Below are positions 58,778 to 64,000 of a DNA stretch of 64,000 bases, in pieces. The stretch is from Photobacterium kagoshimensis. GTDB lineage: Bacteria > Pseudomonadota > Gammaproteobacteria > Enterobacterales > Vibrionaceae. A program made the translations under genes and the position numbers. Below the pieces are notes generated by a model. The model was not told where the DNA came from. It saw only the letters and a list, made by a program, of their open reading frames with translations, and did not search any database. The stretch's first letter is position 1. The number at the start of each line of letters is the position of its first letter. The DNA is taken from contig NZ_JAKJSO010000015.1 of the NCBI RefSeq assembly GCF_050337045.1, forward strand, positions 248,001 through 312,000, in the 5' to 3' direction.

Positions 58778-59405
58778 ATATGGCGTCAGTCACGACCCTG
58801 ATTGTTATCCTCATTCATCGGTGTTAATCAATAAACTTGATATCACAGACGATGAACAGCTTGCGTTAGCAGAACGTGACTTTACCCGTGTTCGCGCTGA
58901 ACATTTTGAACCTGACTTTTCATCGCTAAACTTCGAATACCTACTTAAAATTCACTTCATATTATTTCAAGACCTGTATTCATGGGCTGGTCAGGCTCGG
59001 CATGTTGATATTACAAAAGGGGAGACGCGTTTTTGCCACTTTATGAATATCGATCGCGAAGCACAGCGTCTCTTCAAAGAACTTGATAAAGAAAATCAGC
59101 TGGTTGGATTATCACTTTCTGAATTTATCGAACGCATTGCGCACTACTACTGTGAACTCAATGTGGTACACCCGTTTAGGGAAGGCAATGGACGTGTACA
59201 ACGGATATTTTTTGAAATTCTCGCTATAAATGCAGGTTACGAAATCTGTTGGGAAGGTATAACGCTAACGGACTGGGTCGATGCTAATATTGCTGGGTAC
59301 TTTGGCGACCTCGCACCTTTAATCCTATTATTTCAGCAAATTACAGTGCCTATCAACTGTAATACGGGCTATAGTGAGCACTGGAATGATAGCCCTCGCG
59401 AGTAG
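58767..59405 (+). CDS. fic: Fic/DOC family AMP-transferase toxin
   Basis: 212 residues. The core motif 'HPFREGNGRVQR' (135-146) is exactly HxFx[D/E]GNGRxxR with all catalytic residues, and the helix-flanked 'NFEYLLKIHFILFQDLYSWAGQARHVDITKGETRFC' precedes it as in Fic proteins. No internal inhibitory motif stands before or after the core, so it relies on the YhfG-like partner (class I Fic). The target may be a GTPase or topoisomerase, as for FicT toxins, but that is not known here. It ends 15 nt from the stop of the integrase gene. Confidence 0.87.
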   Translation: MQDKYGVSHDPDCYPHSSVLINKLDITDDEQLALAERDFTRVRAEHFEPDFSSLNFEYLLKIHFILFQDLYSWAGQARHVDITKGETRFCHFMNIDREAQRLFKELDKENQLVGLSLSEFIERIAHYYCELNVVHPFREGNGRVQRIFFEILAINAGYEICWEGITLTDWVDANIAGYFGDLAPLILLFQQITVPINCNTGYSEHWNDSPRE

Positions 59406-59420
59406 TGGTTTTACACTGAT

Positions 59421-60362
59421 TTAGTCATTATCCCAAGGTGTCTCTTTTTTAAATTTCTCCATTTCTTTATCTCTCTTGCTGTTTTGCCCTATGTATTGCG
59501 CTGGCATCGCCGGGCTTTTCCAGCGGCCGTATGACTGTATTTCATTGAGCGTTGCACCGTCATTTGCGAGATCCTGTGCGGCACCAACACGCGGGGATTG
59601 CCCTGAAAAAATCACTTTACTGGAGACGCCTAATTCATCGCCAGCTCGTCGAAACACGCGGTAAATAGAAGAGTGATCAAGCGGCTTATCGCCAATGTTG
59701 CCATGGCGATCAATTCGCCTAAAGACATAGCCCTCGGTAATTAACCCTTCTGTGAGCCAGCGATTGAGGGCTGTGGACGTAGGTTCGGTCAGGCGAAGTA
59801 ATTTATTCTCAAGTTGAATTGAAATAAGGCCATCATCGTGGATTTGTACATCTTCAATGCAAATATCGCTAAGCTCACTACGTTTTAGTAACCCATCAAA
59901 AGCAACGGTCCAAATCGCAAGATCGCGGATATCTTTGATATTAGGGGATGATTCAAATGCGAGTAAAAGGCGAGAGATATGATCGGCATGCAAACCTTCA
60001 GCTTGTTTATTGTCATCTTGCTTTTCTTCATGATAACGCTGCATAAGCAAACGAATCTGAGTATGTGAGCATGGGTCAGTCAAGGCGAGGGTTCTATGTA
60101 CCAAGCGAATCGTTATGATGTAACGCTTAAGGCTAGCCAGTTTTCTTGTAGTAGCCATGTTATCGATAAAGCGTTCGACGGTTTGTACCTTTGCTGGTAG
60201 TGGTGAAGCGTGGATACTTTGGCAATAACAAACAAAGGCATTCCAATCGGTATTAAAGGCTACCAAGGTTCGTTTTGCATAGCGTTTCCCCGTCATTGCT
60301 TGCCAGTAACCTATACCTGTGGCTTCTTTCGAAAATTGTTTAATCAATTCCTGTGTATTCAT
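59421..60362 (-). CDS. Tyrosine recombinase/integrase with altered catalytic residues
   Basis: 313 residues in two domains: a core-binding part (about 10-110) and a catalytic part (about 125-295). The order is typical of phage-integrase-like tyrosine recombinases: 'DGLLKRSELSDICIEDV', 'SGQSPRVGAAQDLANDGATLNEIQSYGRWKSP' and nucleophile Tyr290 in 'AQYIGQ'. Three catalytic elements deviate from memory of the family. The first Arg ('RRSEL') is Lys160. The HxxR motif is Q255-S-P-R258. The 'SKTDQEGEG' beta-hairpin loop with the catalytic Lys is missing between 'ISIQLENKLLRL' strands. Reading frame is intact, so it may be inactive or adapted to bind only. Confidence 0.75.
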   Translation of the reverse strand: MNTQELIKQFSKEATGIGYWQAMTGKRYAKRTLVAFNTDWNAFVCYCQSIHASPLPAKVQTVERFIDNMATTRKLASLKRYIITIRLVHRTLALTDPCSHTQIRLLMQRYHEEKQDDNKQAEGLHADHISRLLLAFESSPNIKDIRDLAIWTVAFDGLLKRSELSDICIEDVQIHDDGLISIQLENKLLRLTEPTSTALNRWLTEGLITEGYVFRRIDRHGNIGDKPLDHSSIYRVFRRAGDELGVSSKVIFSGQSPRVGAAQDLANDGATLNEIQSYGRWKSPAMPAQYIGQNSKRDKEMEKFKKETPWDND

Positions 60363-60381
60363 TGCTTCACCAACCCTAACG

Positions 60382-60401
60382 CACTATAACTTTATATAGT
60401 G
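60382..60401. repeat. 7-6-7 inverted repeat upstream of the integrase gene
   Basis: CACTATA at 60382-60388 and TATAGTG at 60395-60401 with a 6-nt centre lie 20 nt before the integrase start. This size is typical of tyrosine-recombinase core sites, but an operator of the integrase promoter is equally possible. Confidence 0.4.
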
Positions 60402-60516
60402 TATGCTATTTGAACGTTTAATCCATACAAACATCTACAACTTCAAAAAAAATTTACTTAAGTGCTAATTTAAGCATCAGAATGCTGTACACAAATCAAT
60501 GATAGTGCTTCAATTA

Positions 60517-60542
60517 GCTTTTATACACTGTTGTATAAAAGC
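60517..60542. repeat. 26-bp perfect inverted repeat near the integrase
   Basis: GCTTTTATACA/TGTATAAAAGC (60517-60527 with 60532-60542, CTGT centre) is perfect over 11 bp. It lies between the integrase and the DUF3319 gene and could be an attachment or recombination site or an operator. Confidence 0.4.
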
Positions 60543-60632
60543 ATTTAGATGTTAAATAATGTTACGTAAAGTGTAGTCAGCGCTTATGGGTAAGCGTACT
60601 TTGTGATTAGTTAATCATGTGGAAGAGTTTCT

Positions 60633-61001
60633 ATGAAAAAACGGCTGTTATACCGTGGTTATCATCTAGAAAATGCATCCGGCGATCTAGATGATTGGAA
60701 AGTAAATATCAACGGTAAAATACTCGCGGGCAAAGTGACATTAGTAAAAAAAAGCATTGATTGGTGGTGTGATATGAAAACAATCATGCCGCCTGCAAGT
60801 TTTGCTCAACAAGAGACATCACAACGAAATCCCTCGCAAAAAACAGAAGATTATAGAGGCTTTAAGTTGATGAATGACAGTGGTAAACCGAATGAATGGT
60901 ACGTGTTATTACGCGGCCAGTTATTAAAAGGTTCGCCAGTCGCGATAAAAAAGCATCTTGATATGGTGTTAGCTAAATTAGCTGCTCAACAGAAAAAATA
61001 A
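60633..61001 (+). CDS. DUF3319 family protein with internal duplication
   Basis: 122 residues. Two copies of a short beta-alpha unit are visible: 'YRGYHLENASGDLDDWKVNINGKILAGK' (about residues 7-34) and 'YRGFKLMNDSGKPNEWYVLLRGQLLKGS' (about 74-101), joined by a flexible stretch. This matches the vibrio DUF3319 family. Function unknown. GGAAGAG stands about 10 nt before the ATG. Its natural terminator has been split by an IS4-type element 14 nt after the stop. Confidence 0.75.
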   Translation: MKKRLLYRGYHLENASGDLDDWKVNINGKILAGKVTLVKKSIDWWCDMKTIMPPASFAQQETSQRNPSQKTEDYRGFKLMNDSGKPNEWYVLLRGQLLKGSPVAIKKHLDMVLAKLAAQQKK

Positions 61002-61015
61002 AACGCCCAATAGGG
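61000..61015 (+). terminator. Left half of a bidirectional terminator split by an IS element
   Basis: AAAACGCCC-AATA-GGG (61000-61015) is the 5' arm, loop and part of the 3' arm. With the sequence after the IS (62430-62438, CG then T7) it would have formed a 9-bp stem with a T tract. The duplicated CCCAATAGGG at 62420-62429 is the other copy. Confidence 0.8.
61006..61015. repeat. Target-site duplication, left copy
   Basis: CCCAATAGGG directly flanks the left inverted repeat of the IS and is identical to 62420-62429. Confidence 0.9.
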
Positions 61016-61053
61016 TAATGCCGATCAGTTGAACGATCCTATGAGGCTGACAT

Positions 61054-61087
61054 AATCCGGAATCAGTTACTGATTCCGGATTTTTTT
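61054..61087 (+). terminator. Intrinsic terminator-like hairpin abutting the transposase start
   Basis: A perfect 13-bp stem (61054-61066 with 61070-61082, TTA loop) runs into seven Ts (61081-61087), directly followed by the transposase ATG at 61088. It would stop transcripts entering from outside and leaves no room for a Shine-Dalgarno sequence. Confidence 0.85.
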
Positions 61088-62410
61088 ATGCAACTTTCAG
61101 ACGCTCTTGCTTCCGTTTCCCTTAACAGCCGAACTGACTTTCAAAGTCTTGCTGATGTTCTCGATCCAGCTCTAATCGAACAAGGGTTGAATCAAGCTGG
61201 AGTTGCAACTATTCGTAGACGAAAGCTACCGATGGAGTCCATGGTTTGGGCTGTAATCGGCATGGCTCTCTTTCGTAAATTTCCTATGCGTCAGCTACTT
61301 AATCAACTAGATATTCTCCTTCCTGATGGTAAACCTTATGTTGCTTCAAGTGCCGTAACTCAAGCGAGACACAAGCTTGGCAGTGATGCTATCAGATATA
61401 CTTTTGACCTAACTCAGTCTCATTGGCACGCCCAAGTTAATCACCCAACATGGTGTGGGTTGACATTACTTGGAGTTGATGGAGTGGTATGGCGAACTCA
61501 AGATACAGAAGATAATACTCAAAGCTTTAGCCGCACCTCAAACCAGTCCGGGAAAGCTACATATCCGCAAGTTCGTATGGTGTGTCAGATGGAGCTGACA
61601 AGCCATCTTCTTACTGCTTCTTCATTTGATAGTGTTTCAGTTAGCGAAATGGTCTTGGCTGAAGATTTGATTGAGAAAACACCAGACCATAGCTTAACTT
61701 TGTTTGATAAGGGTTTTTACTCATTAGGACTATTATCCCGATGGAGAAATACAGGTACAGAACGACACTGGCTGTTGCCTTTAAAGAAAGGAACTCAATA
61801 CCAAGTTATTCGCAAGTTGGGTCGACAAGATGCATTGATTGAGTTGACTCCTAGCCGACAAGCTCAGAAGAAGTTTCCAGATTTAGAAGAAACGGTTCAG
61901 GCTCGTTTAGTAACAAGAACAGTCAAAGGGAAAAAAGTCGAAATATTAACGTCTATGACTGACCCTTTACGCTTTCCATCATCAGATTTAGTTGATTTAT
62001 ATAGCCATAGGTGGGAAATCGAACTTGGCTACAGAGAGATGAAGCAATACATGTTAGACAATAAGTTCACGCTACGAAGCTTGCAGCCGGAACTAGTAAG
62101 ACAGGAACTTTGGGGGATCCTTCTAGCGTATAACCTCCTGAGATATAAGATGGTATTGATGGCTAGTAGTTTAAAAGGAGTCTTCCCCAATCAACTCAGT
62201 TTTCATGGAGCGGCATTGCATATTGTTCATGAGTTAACACAGCTGCCATTTGTGACACCTGGGAACATACCGAAACAAGTAATGGTACTAGAAAAGATCG
62301 CGGAGCAGTTTATTTTACCTGCAAGAAGGGAACGAAGTTACCCTAGAGTACTGAAGTGCTCAAAAAATCGATATCCCGTTAGAAAAAACAATGCCGCTCA
62401 CGTTAAGTGA
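61088..62410 (+). CDS. IS4-family transposase
   Basis: 440 residues, close in length and order to the 442-residue E. coli IS4 transposase. The DDE catalytic residues are D131 ('LLGVDGVVWRT'), D207 ('TLFDKGFYS') and E312. The IS4 Y-(2)-R-(3)-E-(6)-K signature is Y305, R308, E312, K319 in 'YSHRWEIELGYREMK'. It moves the element by cut and paste. The reading frame is intact. No ribosome binding site precedes the ATG at 61088, because the T tract of a hairpin is immediately upstream, so translation is expected to be weak or from a leaderless or internal start. Confidence 0.92.
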   Translation: MQLSDALASVSLNSRTDFQSLADVLDPALIEQGLNQAGVATIRRRKLPMESMVWAVIGMALFRKFPMRQLLNQLDILLPDGKPYVASSAVTQARHKLGSDAIRYTFDLTQSHWHAQVNHPTWCGLTLLGVDGVVWRTQDTEDNTQSFSRTSNQSGKATYPQVRMVCQMELTSHLLTASSFDSVSVSEMVLAEDLIEKTPDHSLTLFDKGFYSLGLLSRWRNTGTERHWLLPLKKGTQYQVIRKLGRQDALIELTPSRQAQKKFPDLEETVQARLVTRTVKGKKVEILTSMTDPLRFPSSDLVDLYSHRWEIELGYREMKQYMLDNKFTLRSLQPELVRQELWGILLAYNLLRYKMVLMASSLKGVFPNQLSFHGAALHIVHELTQLPFVTPGNIPKQVMVLEKIAEQFILPARRERSYPRVLKCSKNRYPVRKNNAAHVK

Positions 62411-62419
62411 ACGGCATTA

Positions 62420-62429
62420 CCCAATAGGG
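62420..62429. repeat. Target-site duplication, right copy
   Basis: CCCAATAGGG directly follows the right end of the IS and is identical to 61006-61015. It is followed by CG and seven Ts, the T tract of the interrupted terminator. Confidence 0.9.
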
Positions 62430-62448
62430 CGTTTTTTTCGAATGCTAC

Positions 62449-62964
62449 TTAATCATCGTCGTCTGATTTTTCAACATCGACAAGATAGTTACCTTCCAAC
62501 CAATTTCTGCCGATCAATAGCTTATAATCTAGTTTGCTACGGTCACGTAGGTTTACAGCTACAGTTTTATGCTCGCCGTTCCAACCTAAATCCATTTTCA
62601 CGGCATAGCGCCTTTCAACGCCTTGTGCATTTCTAATTTTACTTACTTTTACTATTTTTCCTTTATAACGGGCTTCTTCGCCTTTCTCATTAAAGGTCGT
62701 AAACTCTACCGTTTCGCCGAGGTGATCACGCATGTCATCACTCTCGCTATCTTCCCCTGTTACTTTAATATCAACAGCATGGATAGATGTGGTTTTTGCA
62801 CCAGTATCAATACGTGCTTTGTAGTCTAGGTCGAGTTCGTGAACAAGTATGGTCTCTACTTGACCAACAATAGACTTGCCATCTTGTATTTTCGCCGAAG
62901 CGATAGATGGCATTGCCGTGCATATCGCCGCAAATAAAATTGCAGGTATTGCCAATTTTTTCAC
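62449..62964 (-). CDS. Retropepsin-like protease family protein (RimB/PF05618 type), periplasmic
   Basis: 171 residues with a Sec signal peptide (cleavage near residue 24, 'IASA'). The active-site motif D53-T-G-A56 in 'ARIDTGAKTTSIHAVDI' and the 'LIGRNWLEGNYLVDV' element are both intact, as expected for a functional retropepsin-like aspartic protease; relatives are named ATP-dependent zinc proteases or RimB. The acidic tail 'VEKSDDDD' is distinctive. It converges with the DUF3319 gene, and their common terminator was split by the IS. The substrate is unknown. It contrasts with the degenerate family member at 14739-15353. Confidence 0.8.
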   Translation of the reverse strand: MKKLAIPAILFAAICTAMPSIASAKIQDGKSIVGQVETILVHELDLDYKARIDTGAKTTSIHAVDIKVTGEDSESDDMRDHLGETVEFTTFNEKGEEARYKGKIVKVSKIRNAQGVERRYAVKMDLGWNGEHKTVAVNLRDRSKLDYKLLIGRNWLEGNYLVDVEKSDDDD

Positions 62965-63006
62965 AGAAACTCCTGATGATTAGTTATTGTTTTTAATAAA
63001 TATAGC

Positions 63007-63035
63007 CAATTGATATTACTATTCTTAATCAATTG
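63007..63035 (-). terminator. Hairpin after the HAD hydrolase gene (minus strand)
   Basis: An 8-bp stem CAATTGAT/ATCAATTG (63007-63014 with 63028-63035) lies 22 nt past the minus-strand stop. It has no T tract, so its role is uncertain. Confidence 0.35.
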
Positions 63036-63057
63036 ACCTGAATATGCCATTAACCAA

Positions 63058-63654
63058 CTAAAGTTTGTCCATAATTTGACGTATGCAAGCTTCATTAGGT
63101 AAAAATTGAACAACTTCAAATCCTAACTCTCGTGCAACGGCCACATTTTGAGCGTTATCATCTATAAACAGACACTCTTTGGGATTCAATTGATAGCGTT
63201 GGCAGAGTAACTCGAAGATCTCTGGTTCGGGTTTAATCAAACGTTCATTCGCCGAAACGATGCCACCTTTAAACTCACTGATGAAAGGGTGGTTGTCATT
63301 AAGCGTTTCAAAAAAAGCGTTGCTCATATTCGTAAGGTAATAAAGTGGGTAGTTCAATGCTAACAAGTGCTCAACCAAGTTAGCAGAAACAGGGATAAGC
63401 GTGAGTTTGTTTTGAACATGCTCGAAAAAATCTTCCATCCTAGGCTCAGGAAACCCCACACGAGCTGAGAACTTAGGGATCACTTCTGCCATAAGCATCG
63501 TGCCACGATCTAGCGACAACCAATCCGCATGACCGAGTACATTGGTTAATAGCTGTTCTTGCTCGTATTCTGATGAAGTGAATTCCGCCACAATTTTGCT
63601 CGGATTCCAATCAAACAATACCGCACCAAAGTCAAAAACTACGTTCTGTATCAT
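63058..63654 (-). CDS. HAD-family hydrolase (HAD-IA, YihX-like)
   Basis: 198 residues. Motif I 'FDFGAVLFDWNP' holds the nucleophile Asp (residue 8), with Gly where most members have a second Asp, as in YihX-type 'FDLGNV' proteins. 'LTNMSN' is motif II and 'IKPEPEIFELL' with 'CLFIDDNAQNV' are motifs III and IV. It probably dephosphorylates a sugar phosphate or related small molecule; E. coli YihX acts on alpha-glucose-1-phosphate. It is a single minus-strand gene, divergent from yciH. Confidence 0.85.
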   Translation of the reverse strand: MIQNVVFDFGAVLFDWNPSKIVAEFTSSEYEQEQLLTNVLGHADWLSLDRGTMLMAEVIPKFSARVGFPEPRMEDFFEHVQNKLTLIPVSANLVEHLLALNYPLYYLTNMSNAFFETLNDNHPFISEFKGGIVSANERLIKPEPEIFELLCQRYQLNPKECLFIDDNAQNVAVARELGFEVVQFLPNEACIRQIMDKL

Positions 63655-63774
63655 AAGGGTTTCCGATCAACGAGTATTTATTGATAATATGACCCAACAA
63701 CGATTGTGCAAGTGAGATTAGTGAAGTTATTACTGAACTCACAAAACCCAGTAAATTCATGAGATTGTTACATA

Positions 63775-64000
63775 ATGAGTGATAACAGCCGATTAGTGTT
63801 TTCGACAGAAACAGGCCGAATTAAAGAAGAAAAAGAAAAACCATCTCGCCCACAAGGTGACGGTATCGTCAGAATCCAGCGCCAAACCAAAGGCCGCAAA
63901 GGGAAGGGCGTATGCATTGTTACGGGTTTAGACATGGAAGATCCACAACTGAAGCTACTTGCCGCAGAACTTAAAAAAGTGTGTGGCTGTGGCGGCGCTG
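63775..64000 (+). CDS. yciH: YciH/SUI1-family translation initiation factor (3' truncated by window end)
   Basis: 75 codons are visible from ATG 63775 to the window end. 'RLVFSTETGRI' and 'GDGIVRIQRQTKGRKGKGVCIVTGLDM' followed by 'LAAELKKVCGCGGA' are the start and core of the SUI1 fold, as in YciH, an eIF1-like stress-response factor that lowers initiation at certain mRNAs. A GAGA sequence lies about 11 nt upstream of the ATG. The C-terminal part is beyond the window. Confidence 0.9.
   Translation, partial: MSDNSRLVFSTETGRIKEEKEKPSRPQGDGIVRIQRQTKGRKGKGVCIVTGLDMEDPQLKLLAAELKKVCGCGGA

Larger units (their letters stand above)
61016..62419 (+). mobile_element. Complete IS4-family insertion sequence (IS4 group), 1404 bp
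   Basis: It is bounded by inverted repeats starting TAATGCCG on both sides (left 61016 onward; right ending 62419), eight perfect outer bases and about 14 of the first 17 matching. A 10-bp target duplication flanks it, and one transposase gene fills it. Size and ends match the E. coli IS4 group (about 1.4 kb, ends TAATGCCG). The element sits in the shared terminator of two converging genes. The intact frame, intact catalytic residues, and identical direct repeats suggest a recent or functional insertion. Confidence 0.9.

Noticed and set aside
1..64000. tRNA, rRNA, CRISPR arrays, prophage structural genes or lux genes
   Set aside because: None were recognised by eye on either strand. The only clear mobile element is the IS4-type insertion, plus one isolated integrase gene.

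Overview
The window is a stretch of gammaproteobacterial chromosome, most likely from a marine member of the Vibrionaceae and probably Photobacterium. This is inferred from family content, not from a database search. The indicators are KtrAB, the DUF3389 and DUF3319 proteins, a PBPRA1643-type SEC-C protein, and a photolyase/cfa cluster resembling the blue-light genes of Vibrio cholerae. The bulk is core-like chromosome with moderate GC. Only the right end (about 58.6-62.5 kb) looks accessory.

Layout, left part. 1-0.9 kb: end of a chemotaxis-type operon (CheC-like protein plus PAS protein). 1.2-5.1 kb: single genes (OmpA-type porin, YceH, GIY-YIG protein, YaeQ, YdcF-like). 5.2-10.9 kb: a five-gene exporter operon (adaptor, TolC-like protein, two FtsX-type permeases, ATPase). 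11-15.4 kb: small membrane protein, methyltransferase, YeiH, APH-fold kinase, and a lipoprotein that looks like a dead retropepsin. 15.5-19.3 kb: LysR regulator, opine dehydrogenase and YfcC-type carrier. The dehydrogenase Shine-Dalgarno sequence lies inside a perfect 13-bp hairpin. 19.4-24.9 kb: DMSO reductase operon (dmsABC, chaperone, NapF-like ferredoxin) behind a near-consensus FNR box and a structured, U-tract-ended element. 25.0-27.1 kb: ktrB/ktrA on the minus strand.

Middle. 27.2-37.2 kb is an eleven-gene co-directional cluster: YbgA, MerR regulator, photolyase, NTF2-like protein, SDR, FAD oxidoreductase, DUF1365, cyclopropane-fatty-acid synthase, DUF2878, chalcone-isomerase-like protein and DUF3833 lipoprotein. 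It is preceded by four TGTACA-like boxes. By analogy with V. cholerae it is a light/photo-oxidative stress response that couples DNA repair to membrane lipid modification.

Right part. 37.2-47.1 kb: mixed genes (YbjD OLD-family nuclease, glyoxalase-like, M48 lipoprotein, thioesterase, U32 peptidase, GNAT, methyltransferase, small membrane proteins, SEC-C protein). 47.1-51.0 kb: ydbH-ynbE-ydbL, an AsmA-like envelope lipid-transport system. 52-58.5 kb: LysR, PatZ-like acyltransferase, membrane protein, SPOR lipoprotein and Ddl. 58.6-62.5 kb: a YhfG/Fic toxin-antitoxin pair, a tyrosine recombinase with an apparently damaged active site, a DUF3319 gene, and a complete IS4-type element that split a convergent bidirectional terminator. 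The window ends with an intact retropepsin-like protein, a HAD phosphatase and the start of yciH.

All assignments rest on reading the translated sequences and motifs by eye. No search or folding program was run.
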